Source of the DNA: Cyrtodaria siliqua
Lineage: Eukaryota; Mollusca; Bivalvia; Adapedonta; Hiatellidae
Assembly: GCA_037043455.1 (NCBI GenBank)
Contig: JAWPHD010008248.1
Span: 1 to 64,000 of the forward strand
DNA: 64,000 nt
Direction of reading: 5' to 3'
Of the stretch, positions 39,388 through 48,777 are shown one piece after another. The position numbers and the translations under genes are program-made. The notes beneath the pieces were generated by a model. The model did no database searches. It saw only the letters and a list, made by a program, of their open reading frames with translations, and was not told the DNA's origin. Position 1 is the first letter of the stretch. Each line of letters starts with the position of its first letter.

Positions 39388-40453
39388 GCCTACTAGTCTC
39401 CACAACCGCCTCCAAAAAAAGGTGATAATACGACGTTTCGGAGACACGTCCGATGCGGTTGCGGAGAGTAAATTGAAGCAGCAACGGTAAGTGTGAATTT
39501 AATATTTTCGTTTTTTTTCGGCCCTAACTCAATCTTTTTCAAAAATCGGGGAATGTGGTACGACGTAGGAATGTTTTCCCTTCATGTGTCATGTGTTGGC
39601 TTCGAAATATATTGAAAAATGTGGTCTGTAGAATTGTCATAAGTCAATCGACGAGTGTAATTTTCTCAACTGGACATGGTTTTTACTCCGTTTTTCTGCT
39701 GTTTTATGAGAAATCTGCCCACGAATGAAGTCTATGACTATTTTTATAAAAACCATGTCCGGTTGAGAAAATTACACTCGTCGATTGACTTATGACAATT
39801 CTACAGACCACATTTTTCAATATAATTCGAAACCAACACATGAAACAAGCAGTGAAAACATTCCTACATCGTACCACATTCCCCGATTTTTGAAAAAGAT
39901 CGAGTTAGGGCCGAAAAAAACGAAAATATTAAATTCACACTTACCGTTGCTGCTTCAATTTACTCTCCGCAACCGCATCGGACGTGTCTCCGAAACGTCG
40001 TATTATCACCTTTTTTTGGAGGCGGTTGTGGAGACTAGTAGGCGTATGTGTGTGTGTGTGTTTTGGGTGGGTGGGAGGGGCTGTGTGTAAGAATTGACCA
40101 AAACATATAGCTATGTGTAAGAATTGACCAAAACAACACAGAAATATGTAAAAAAATAAAAATAACAAGAGGTCAATGACCTTGAAGCTCTCTGATAGGT
40201 TTTTAATAGCTAGATCAGCATTTCTGTGAAGTTTCATGAAAATCCGTCAAGTAGTTTCAGAAGAGTAGTCGCTACAAGTTTTCATTATATAACTCTATAT
40301 AAACAAAGATGGCCACTGGCGGCCATGTGAATCAAAATAATTTTTGACAAGGATCAACATCATGTCATATTGATCATTTTAGAAAAAGTCCCATGTCAAT
40401 ATCACTTATAGTTTTCAAGAAGTAGTCGCTACAAACTTGTATTTTGAAAATCT
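38944..40453. repeat. 1.5-kb inverted duplication (long palindrome)
   Basis: The left arm is 38944-39686 and the right arm 39747-40453, with a 60-nt spacer. AGATTTTCAAAATACAAG opens the left arm and its reverse complement closes the right. The arms match closely end to end. The main length difference is the CA microsatellite: about 40 nt at 39344-39384 on the left against about 15 nt at 40045-40061 on the right. Each arm contains the 5' end of the CAAGAGGTC element (CAAGAGGTC at 40166 on the right, its inverse near 39232 on the left) plus about 420 bp of flank. The right arm continues into the rest of that element; the left does not. The duplication therefore followed the element's insertion. 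Matching open frames in the two arms are mirror images, not genes. Confidence 0.93.
39344..39384 (+). repeat. CA dinucleotide microsatellite
   Basis: An uninterrupted ACACAC tract of about 40 nt ends in ATACGCCTACTAG. The same locus in the opposite palindrome arm is only about 15 nt long, so the tract length has changed since the inverted duplication. Confidence 0.95.
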
Positions 40454-41731
40454 ATTTTTAGCCGTGGCGGCCATCTTGAATTTCTGGCCGACCTGAAATT
40501 TTGCTAGGATCAATTAGACATCAAGAGCAAAATTCGTGTGAAGTTTCATGAAAAGCCGTCAAGTAGTTTCAGAGGAGTAGTCACTACAAGTTTTCATTAT
40601 ATAACTCTATGTAAATAAAGATGGCTGCTGGCAGCCATGTTTAACGTCGAATCAAAATAATTTTCGACAAGGATCAACATCATGTCATACTGATCATTTT
40701 AGGAAAAGACGCATATCAATATCACTTATAGTTTTCAAGAAGTAGTCCCTACAAACTTGTTTTTTGAAAATTTATTTTTAGCCGTGGCGGCCATCTTGAA
40801 ATTCCGGCCGACCTGAAATTTTGCTAGGAAGCGAGTAATTCAATCACGAGTGCGTTAATTACTTTGCATCCGAAGACATCAAGAGGAACATTCCTGTGAA
40901 GTTTCATGAAAATCCGTCAAGTAGTTTCAGAGGAGTAGTCGCTACAAGTTTTCATTATATAACTCTATGTAAACAAAGATGGCCTATGGCGGTCATGTTT
41001 AACGTTGCATCAAAATAATTTTCGACAAGGATCAACATCATTCCATACTGATCATTTTAGAAAAAGTCCCATATCAATATCACTGATAGTTTTCAAGAAG
41101 TACTCGCTACAAACTTGTTTTTTGAAAATCTATTTTATTCTGTGGCGGCCATCTTGAATTTCCGACCAACCTGAAATGTTGCTAGGATCATTTAGACATC
41201 AAGAGCAACATTCCTGTGAAGTTTCATGGAAATCCGTCGAGTAGTTTCAGAGGAGTAGTCGCTATAAGTTTTTACTAGATAACTAGTAGTTTCAGAGGAG
41301 TAGTCGCTACAATTTTTTACTAAATAACTCTATGTAAACAAAGATGGCCACTGGCAGCCATGTTTAACGTCGAATTAAAACTATTTTCGACAAGGATCAA
41401 CATCATGTCATGCTGACCATTTTAGAAAAAGTCCCATATCAATAACACTTAGAGTTTTTAAGAAGTAGTCGATACAAACTTGTTTTTTAAAAATCTATTT
41501 TTAACCGTGGCGGCCCTGTTGGATTTCACATCAACATGAATTTTTGCTAGGATCAACTAGACTTCATGGGCAACATTTCGGTGTAGTTTCATGAAAATCC
41601 ATTCAGTAGTTTCAGAGGAGTAATCGCTACAAAAAAAAGTTTACGGACAGACAGACAGACAGACGGACGGACAGACTGACGGAAGCCGGACCACGGCATA
41701 AGCTCTGCTGATCTCTGATCAGTAGAGCTAA
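40166..41731 (+). mobile_element. CAAGAGGTC element with ~320-bp tandem core
   Basis: The 5' end is CAAGAGGTCAATGACCTTGA, then AGCTCTCTGAT. The 3' end is a hairpin (GCTCTGCTGATC, TCT, GATCAGTAGAGC) followed by TAA, preceded by a (GACA/GACG) tract at 41645-41690. CTACTGAT-like and ATCAGTAG motifs at the two ends are inverse. The core repeats a unit marked by GGCGGCCATCTTGAA at 40466, 40786 and 41144, and GGCGGCCCTGTTGGA at 41509. The base period is 320 bp; two steps are lengthened to 358 and 365 by an insertion at about 40848-40880 and a local duplication of TAGTTTCAGAGGAGTAGTCG near 41285. It is non-coding. A second copy starts at 63684. Confidence 0.75.
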
Positions 41732-41887
41732 AAACTGTGTGTGTGTGTTGGTGGGGAGGGAAGGCGGAGGGGAGAGAGGAGAGGGGGCAACATGTGTAAG
41801 AACTAACAAAACCAACACAGAAATATGTAAAAAAAAAAGATATAAAAAAATGAGTTTCGAGTGGGGGGTGGTGGGGTGGGGTGGGGT

Positions 41888-41922
<35 letters not shown>

Positions 41923-42000
41923 ACATATATATGTGTAAGAATTGACTAAAACAACACAGAAATATGTAAAAAAAAAGAAAAAAAAAAAAAGTTAAAGCAT
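41732..42000. repeat. Low-complexity tract with 34-nt G run
   Basis: (GT)n is followed by purine-rich GGGAGGG sequence, an A-rich tract, GTGGGGTGGGGT, an uninterrupted run of 34 G (41888-41921) and another A-rich tract. The stretch TGTGTAAGAACTAACAAAAC (about 41791) and its relative at 41933 match the flank of the palindrome at 40090-40150, so parts derive from the same duplicated segment. The proline-rich minus-strand open frame across it is an artefact of the G run. The exact G count may be uncertain in any assembly. Confidence 0.88.
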
Positions 42001-42780
42001 AATGTATCAAAGTGCTATATAACATTTTGAAGTTTTTAAGAATTCTTTCATTTTATAAATTGATGTATAAAATGTAGTTTATATAGAAACTATGCAAAAC
42101 ACTTTGATTAAACATAATTAGTATATAAGGATGTATTTCGCGTGAAAAACTCTCTAAAAAGCAAAATGCATTTTCATTCAAAATCCATGTTTGTAAACAT
42201 CATAGAGAATCATTGACTATTCGTGGCGAAACCGATACCACTGTCGATGAGCAAACGTGAATGATTTTCTTCGAGAATCCATTAGCACTGATACCGGGTT
42301 TACACCCAGTGCTACCAGGGTAGGGATTTTGCGCATTTAAAATCGCGCAAATAATGATTTAATTGGTTAACACCTATTTATACTCATTGGTTATTCCTTT
42401 ATCTGTTCTTGTACAATATGTCTCCCAACAATAATAGATTGATAGGTAATAAATAACAGAGTGCCACACTGAGATGAGTTTATTTGTATATTGTGTGCTG
42501 ATAAGTCAATAAACATAAATAAACATACATGTATAATAAAAGAAGTAAAGATAACTCAAAATAACTCATCGACAGAATAAATGATTCCTAACCCTGTTTT
42601 CACACATGATTTTACCCTGTTATACATTGTAAATACACGATGCTTATTAGACATAACAGTAACATGTTTAAAAATGGCCAATCGTAAAAGACCAAGGGCA
42701 GACACCCTTACTGTGGCCTTGACCTTTTTATAGGATACATCAAACATGCAAATTTCGAAGAAATATGAAGAAAAATACAG
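42001..42780. other. AT-rich spacer with an inverted dispersed-repeat copy
   Basis: Mostly AT-rich sequence with no supported gene. 42264-42307 is the reverse complement, at roughly 80 percent, of 35343-35390 (shared core GTAAACCCGGTATCA and GATTCTCGA.GAAAA). Confidence 0.6.
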
Positions 42781-42781
42781 G

Positions 42782-43040
42782 ACTATCACTGAAGGTGATG
42801 AATACCCGTTCTTAAATTCTAAGTCAATTGAATTGGGGTTTTAAGGCGCACCAACACATAAAAAAGGTTATATGGCGCCTAACAGGCATGAACATGCCAG
42901 GCTCATCTTTCATGTACATCGAGATAAAATATGGAAAATGGGCCTAGAACCTTCTCACCCTGAACTGCAGAGTTGCTGCAAATTCTATCGTAGAAACTCC
43001 ATTTACACTGGAGCCACGTTATTGTTTTTCTGCCACTGCT
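42782..43040 (+). repeat. Retroposon-like repeat, copy 1 (5' part)
   Basis: It begins with a CACTGAAGGTGATGAA flank shared with the copy at 44280. TTGAATTGGGGTTTTAAGGC, then CAACACA, GGTTATATGGCGCCTAACAG, CATGCCAGGCTCATC and CTGCAGAGTTGCTGCAAATT follow. It ends abruptly after CTGCCACTGCTC, about halfway through the full element seen at 51891-52302. There is no coding capacity, no clear RNA polymerase III boxes and no poly(A) tail. Confidence 0.75.
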
Positions 43041-43440
43041 CTAAATTCTAAGTCAAACAAAGGGTCGTTCTAAGTCAAACAAAGGGTCATAATTCTGTAA
43101 TAAATTAGGCAATCAACGATGGGGGATGTACATGGACATAAGGTCATCCATTGTTATGTGTATGTGAAGTCTGGGAACAAATCATTCAAAACTGTTTGAG
43201 GAATGCAAGTAATAACAAGAAAACTGATTGTTTGCGTTAAGTCGGGGTTTCCATAATATGAAAGATTAATCATTTGAAAGATGTTCACAACAGATTTTAG
43301 TTTCTTTCAACATACAGTATTTTTGATACAACTTTTTTTCAAGTTACTGACAAACTGGACATAAACTTAAAGCAAATTCTAAGTAAAGAAATGCGACTAA
43401 TTATGAGAACATTCAAGGGGAATAAATCTGAAAATGTTCT
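43041..43440. other. Spacer between repeat copies, nothing recognised
   Basis: AAATTCTAAGTCAAACAAAGGGTC occurs as two overlapping partial copies at its left end (split by CGTTCTAAGTC). A relative of CAAAGGGTCATAATTCTGTA (43080) recurs at 44692 (CAAAGGGCCATAATGCTATA). No gene is supported. Confidence 0.5.
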
Positions 43441-44275
43441 GAAACCATTTTTCCACTTTTAGTAACAGTGACCTTAACCCCAATGACCTCAAATGCAACC
43501 CCAAGCTTCCTTTTGACATAAGCTACCTAACCATAAAGTTTAAGGCCAATATTTCATTCCTAACTGTAATTATTGAGCGGAAACTGTTTTTCTATTTTTA
43601 GTTACAGTGACCTTGACCGGGTTACCCAGTGACCCCAAATGCAATCCCAAGCTTGATTTTTATATAAGCTACCTATCTAGAAAGTTTTATGCCAATATCC
43701 CATTCCTAATTTAAGTTATTGAGTGGAAACCATTTTCTATTTTTAGTACCAGTGACCTTTTTTGACCTTGAATCCAGTGACCCCAAATGCAATCGCAAGC
43801 TTCCTTTTCATATATTGTCATGCCAATATCTCAGTCCTAACTGAAGTTATTGAACGGAAAGCATTTTTGTATTTTTAGTAACAGTGACCTTGACCCCAAA
43901 TGCAATCCCAAGCTTGCGTTTTATATAAACTACCAATCAAGAAAGTTTCATGCCAATATCTTATTCCTAACTGAAGTTACTGAATGAAAACTGTTTTTCT
44001 ATTTTTAGTAACAGTGACCTTGACCTTGAACCCAATGACCCCAAATGCCATCTCCAAGCTTCCTCTTCATACAAGCTACCTATCCAGACAGTTTCATGCC
44101 AATATCTAATTCCTAACTGAAGTTATTGAACGGAAACCGTTTTTCTATTTTAAGTAACAGTGACCTAGACCTTGACCCTAGTGATCCCAAATGCATCCCC
44201 AAGCTTCCTCTTCATATAATTAGCTACCTATCCAGAAAGTTGCATGCCAATATCTCATTTCTAAGTTACAAAACC
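43440..44275 (+). repeat. Six-unit ~130-146-bp tandem array
   Basis: CAGTGACCT-type motifs lie at 43469, 43607, 43752, 43884, 44014 and 44160. Each unit holds TTTCTATTTTTAGTAACAGT, GACCTTGACC, CCAAATGCAATCCCAAGCTT, CTACCTATCCAGAAAGTTTC and ATGCCAATATCTCATTCCTA. Units are diverged from one another, so this is an old array. It probably formed the core of a non-autonomous element of the same kind as the others here, but I cannot define the ends. Confidence 0.82.
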
Positions 44276-44279
44276 TAGA

Positions 44280-44690
44280 ACTTTCACTGAAAGTGATGAA
44301 AATCCTCGCTTAAATTCTAAGTCAACTGAATTGAATTAAATTGGGGTTTTATGGCGCACCAACACAAGAAAGGTTATATGGCGCCAAACAGGGATGAACA
44401 TGCCAGGCTCATCCTCGATTTACATCTTGATAAAATATGGAGAATGGGCCTAGATTTTCTAACCTGAAGAACTGCAGAGTTGCTGCAAATTCTATTGTAG
44501 ACACTCCATTTATGATGGAGCCACATTTCCACATTTTCGTAAGCGGTGTCATGATGAAGACCTTGAATGAGCATGATAAAAATATGACAAAATGAACAAG
44601 AAGTGGGGTACTACACCTTTGCCTCTGGCGGGATTTGCAGTGGTTATATTCTACCCCGGCAAACATACGGGGAAAGTCACACAAAGGGCC
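44280..44690 (+). repeat. Retroposon-like repeat, copy 2 (near full length)
   Basis: After the flank CACTGAAAGTGATGAA come TTGGGGTTTTATGGCGCACC, AACACAAG, GGTTATATGGCGCCAAACAG, CATGCCAGGCTCATCC and the distal part (TCATGATGAAGACCTTGAAT, AAAATGAACAAGAA, GGGATTTGCAGTGG, ACATACGGGGAAAG). Its layout matches 51891-52302 at lower identity, including the distal half missing from copy 1. Confidence 0.75.
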
Positions 44691-44745
44691 ATAATGCTAT
44701 AATAAATTAGGCAATCAACAATAGGTGAGGTGACGTAGAGGGTCA

Positions 44746-44942
44746 TACTGGATTTAACCAATGTGAGGTATAAACAACAACGATGTAATACTGGATTTAA
44801 CCAAAGTGAGGTATAAACAACAACGATGTAATACTGGATTTAACCAATGTGAGGTATAAACAACAACGATGCCATACTGGATTTAACCAATGTGAGGTAT
44901 AAACAACAACGATGCCATACTGGATTTAAACAATGTAATGTA
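44746..44942 (+). repeat. 43-bp minisatellite, about 4.5 copies
   Basis: The unit starts TACTGGATTTAACCAATGTG, continues AGGTATAAACAACAACGATG and ends with 3 more bases (TAA or CCA). Copies begin at 44746, 44789 and then every 43 bp. The last copy (AACAATGTAATGTATAAATAA) is decayed. Confidence 0.93.
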
Positions 44943-45129
44943 TAAATAATTTCATATTCATTATTAATGCATAACCTGATGAATGCACGATTACAATATC
45001 TCTCTCTTTGCTCAAAATAATTTTGGAGACAGCTATACTTCTTCCAGATCACCTCCAGTCCATTTAAGTATAAAAAGTGAAGGTTGGTCATGGTAACATA
45101 CGTTTGGTAGTAATCATCTATAAATTGAT

Positions 45130-45262
45130 CTGAATTGGGTTTTATGGTGCATTAACACAAGAAAGTTTATATGGCGCCAAACAGGAAAGAATTTACCAGA
45201 CTCATCCTCCATTTACAACGAGAAAAAATATGGAGAATTGGCCTAGAATGGAGTTAATGAAA
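45130..45262 (+). repeat. Retroposon-like repeat, copy 3 (5' fragment)
   Basis: TGAATTGGGTTTTATGGTGC, AACACAAG, ATATGGCGCCAAACAGGAAA and ATATGGAGAATTGGCCTAGA match the first 130 bp of the family. The copy breaks off at CCTAGAATGG. Confidence 0.7.
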
Positions 45263-45599
45263 AGCCTTAACCAAGGAGTGATGAAAAGTCAAGGGCAGTT
45301 CTATATACCCTTGAAGATTACCACCATACATATGAGGTAACGAGCGCCGCCTAACGGGGCATTATTTACTCGTATGCTAAGGTTGTTATGTTAAAAGCAT
45401 TTCCTAGGTGTCATGTCAATTATGAACATGACCTTTGACATTCTGATAAAAATTGATAGGAATTGTTGTTTTATCTAGAGCGTGATTTGTATAAAGATTC
45501 AGATTGAATAACAATAACAGCCGGGAATTGGACCTACTAACCATACATATGAGGTAACGAGCGTTTCAAGATTGTATGTCTAATAGTTACACGTTACAG
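45263..45599. other. Spacer, nothing recognised except a small direct repeat
   Basis: ACCATACATATGAGGTAACG followed by AGCG occurs twice, near 45331 and 45539, about 208 bp apart. No gene is seen. Confidence 0.5.
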
Positions 45600-46860
45600 T
45601 GGTTTCATGAGTGTAGGTGTTATATTTACGGTTATCACAGTTTGCATAGTTCTATATGGGGTTATGGTGACCTTGCCCTTTGACCCAGTGACCCCAAAAG
45701 CAACAGGGTTCCTCCTCTGACCAAGGGTAATGTAGTTAATGAGGATTGGTGTTACACTTTCGAAGTTATCACACGGAATGCATATAAACACATGAGGTCA
45801 TAGCGACCTTGACCTTTAACCTACTGATTCCAAACACAACAGGGTTCCAACTTTTACCAAGGGCTACATACTATGAAGTTTCAGGAGTGTGGGAAGTTAC
45901 TGTTCAGAATGAATTTCCATATGAGGTCCGGGCGACCTTGACTGACCCCAAAAACGACAGTATTTCATTTTCCACCAAGGGCAATGTACCAATGAAATTT
46001 CATGATGGCTGTGTGATGCTTTTGCCAATATCGTGCATAATGTATATTTCCATATAAGTTCATAGAGACTTTGACCCCTTCCCCCACCCCCACCCAAATA
46101 GGGCTCCTCCTCTCACCATGTAGCTTCATGAGTGTGTGTGTTATGCTTTTAGTTATCCTGCAGAATGTGTATTTCAATATAAGGTCATGGTGACCTTGAC
46201 CTTTGACATCAAAATCAAAAGGGTTCATCCTCTCACCTAGTGCAATGTACCTATTAAGTTTCATGAGTGTTTGTGCTATGATTTTGAAGCTATTGCGCAT
46301 AATGCATATTTCCATTTAAGGTCATGGCAACTTTAACGACCACAAAAACAATAGGTTTCCTCCTATCACCAATGACAATGAAACTATGAAGTTTCGTTTT
46401 CAAAGCTATCATCTCACCAAGGGCTATGTACTCATGCGGGTATATTGCTTTTAAAGTTATTCAACAAAATGTGTATTTTCATATAAGGTGACCATTGCAT
46501 AATGTGTATTTCCATATAAGGTCATGGTGACCTTAACCTTTGACCCCAAAAACAATAAGGTTCTTCTCTCACCAAGGGTAAGGTACCTATAAAGTTTCAT
46601 AAGAGTGGGTATCATGCGGTAACCTTGACCTTTGACCTACTGATCCCAAAATGAATAAGTTTCCTCTTCTCACTATGGGCAATGTATGAAGTTTCATGAC
46701 TGTGGTTTGAAGTTATTGGAATGCATATTTCAATATAAGGTCATGGCAACCTTGACCTACTGACCCCAAGATTAATAGGGTTTCTTCTCTTACCAATGGC
46801 AATGAAGTTTAATGAGTGTGGGTGTTATGGTTTCGAAGTTATCGTGTAGAATCTTAACTT
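45600..46860 (+). repeat. Diverged ~130-bp tandem array with GACCTTGACCTTTGACC
   Basis: GACCTTG-type motifs lie at 45669, 45805, 45934 and 46192, with further, less regular copies to about 46760. Units share AGGTCATGGTGACCTTGACC, GGGTTCCTCCTCTCACCAAG, GGGCAATGTACC, GAAGTTTCATGAGTGTGGGT and GAATGTGTATTTCCATATAA. Small open frames on both strands fall within the array and are not genes. Confidence 0.82.
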
Positions 46861-48296
46861 TTAAACAAATTTTAAACCATTGTTACTTTACTTATCATGC
46901 ATAAATATAAATTGTTTGCACATCTACAAATATATATGTATATAATACCCAAATATAACATAAGCTCCCAAATATATACCAGTTAATGTGTTTACCGGTA
47001 CAGAAATATTTAACATTTAAAATGCAGTGCAAATAGCAATACCATATTTCACCTAATTACCGTACATGCCCCTATAACCGCACTGTAAGGGCACTTCTGG
47101 GTTATCAAATTATCGTCGTTTTAAGCACACAGTGTTTTGTAAGTGATCTCCCTTTGCATCATTGTTTCCACGTTGAGAAAGCCATACCGACGGTCAATGA
47201 AAACGCACCATTAACTCCATGTTTATGCTGTTAGATTAATCACAAACTATTTGGAATAAAACAGCTGAACCAATATTGTCTATTGTTTAAGTATTGAATC
47301 TTGATACCTAACTTGTCTTAAATGTTTATTTGTAAGCTTATATGACAAGCAGTTTACGCAGTTATTTACCTTGCCATTTAACATTGTTTACTAGGGATAA
47401 CATGATGTCTCGCCTAAAGTGACATATCCAACATACATGTTTCAAGTGACCTTCATCTTGACAAACTCGAGGGTTTATAGCAATTGTTAACGGGGTTAAG
47501 CACTGTTGTCAGCATTCAGTAGGGTAGCATTCTTAGTTTTCCATTAATGGAGATAAACGCAAAAATTGTTGGATGGACAGGCATTACCATCATAGACCGG
47601 ATTTTGAATTTGCAATCTTGCCCCAAAACAGTCTACATGTGTATGGTAGTCTACATGTGTATGGCAATTAATTGAATGTTAACATGCCTCAAATTTTGAA
47701 TGTTGATGCATCTATTAATAGTTCAGTTAACACCACTATGGCATGCAATAAAATTCCTGGATTAAAACAACACAAAAAGTTCATCATTTATAAAGGTCCT
47801 GCATTATTATCAGGATTAAACATTTAAAACTGAATGTGACAACATTATTACTGTAATTATTTACTACAAATTGATTAGGCAAAGTCTATAATGAACATTA
47901 ATATGCAAAGTGCATATTCTACGCATTTAAAAATTTGTTGTAAATTATAATTTTTCATTGTTACGGTGTATTATAGGAAACTGTTAATGTTACATCTATA
48001 TTTATGAACTACTTCACACTTTAAATGGATAATTTTATATGTTATTATGTTTTAAACAAATTAGGCCCCAAAGCCTGATGTACTCCCTTTAATACTTGAT
48101 AGCTAGCTGCAGAAACTACACATTGGAGGTGGACTTGGTGTAAAATTGCAGTCTGTCAACTTGTATTGTTTCAGGAACTGACATTTTAATCTGCATGTAT
48201 CAGGTTTTATCAAGAAATGTCAGCTCATATTAAAATGTAATTCTGTTGCTGGTTTTAGAACATAAAATAATAATACTAAGCATTTATAAGATTTTA
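46861..48296. other. AT-rich spacer, nothing recognised
   Basis: The sequence looks single-copy and has no long open frame. A roughly 40-bp stretch (ATTTAACATTTAAAATGCAG, 47008-47048) recurs in direct orientation at 49699-49737. CGGTCAATGAAAACGCACCA (47195) recurs inverted at 49133-49152. These may be ends of an old element that I cannot define. Confidence 0.5.
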
Positions 48297-48777
48297 CACT
48301 CTACTCCAAAGAACAAAAAGGTTATAAGAATTTAATGCAAACCTTAACCAAAACCTTAACGCAAATCTTAACCAAAACCTTAACGCAAATCTTAACCAAA
48401 ACCTTAACGCAAATCTTAACCAAAACCTTAACCAAAATCTTAACTCAAACCTAAGCAACGGTAAATATTGTATTATAACTTTCTTGTCTTTGGGAGTAGA
48501 GTGTTCAAATTTCAAATATAACCTCCTTGTCATTGTCCTTCTTAATACCAATAACATCCAGCTCTCCAACTGACCAGGGTCGGAGTCAATGCCACTTAAA
48601 TATATGTACCATCATGCAAATTATAACGAAAAATATTGTATTTAAGCGACACTGACTCCGTCCCATGGTGAGTTGGAGGGCTGGAAGTTATTGGCATTAG
48701 GAAAGACAATGACCAGAAGGTTATATATGAAATTTGAACATTCTACTGCCAAGGACAAGAAAGTTATTATACAATAT
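48297..48777. repeat. Compound foldback repeat enclosing a 24-bp minisatellite
   Basis: A hairpin with arms of about 139 nt (48465-48602 and 48639-48777, 36-nt loop) is imperfect but continuous: CCAGCTCTCCAACTGACCAG pairs with CTGGTGAGTTGGAGGGCTGG-like sequence. A third partial copy of the outer arm (CACTCTACTCCAAAGAACAA, 48297-48330) lies inverted on the other side of the minisatellite, so the minisatellite is also bracketed by inverted repeats. The leucine/arginine-rich minus-strand open frame here is repeat-driven. Confidence 0.85.
48336..48452 (+). repeat. 24-bp minisatellite
   Basis: About five copies of AACCAAAACCTTAACGCAAA plus TCTT, built from two related 12-bp halves. It resembles telomeric TTAACC superficially but has no TTAGGG phase. 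Confidence 0.88.

Noticed and set aside
38569..40237. Pairs of similar open frames (MKLHRNADLAIKNLS...) on opposite strands
   Set aside because: They are mirror images produced by the inverted duplication and end in CA-repeat translation (HTHTHT).
41627..42025. Proline-rich 132-codon minus-strand protein
   Set aside because: Its proline stretch is the G run and its other parts are simple repeats and a mobile-element tail.
48336..48452. Interstitial telomere repeat (CCTTAACC)
   Set aside because: The unit is 24 bp built from two 12-bp halves with GCAAATC inserts. There is no TTAGGG/CCCTAA phase.
48294..48569. 91-codon minus-strand frame rich in LRFWLRFA repeats
   Set aside because: It is the translation of the 24-bp minisatellite and adjoining foldback arm.
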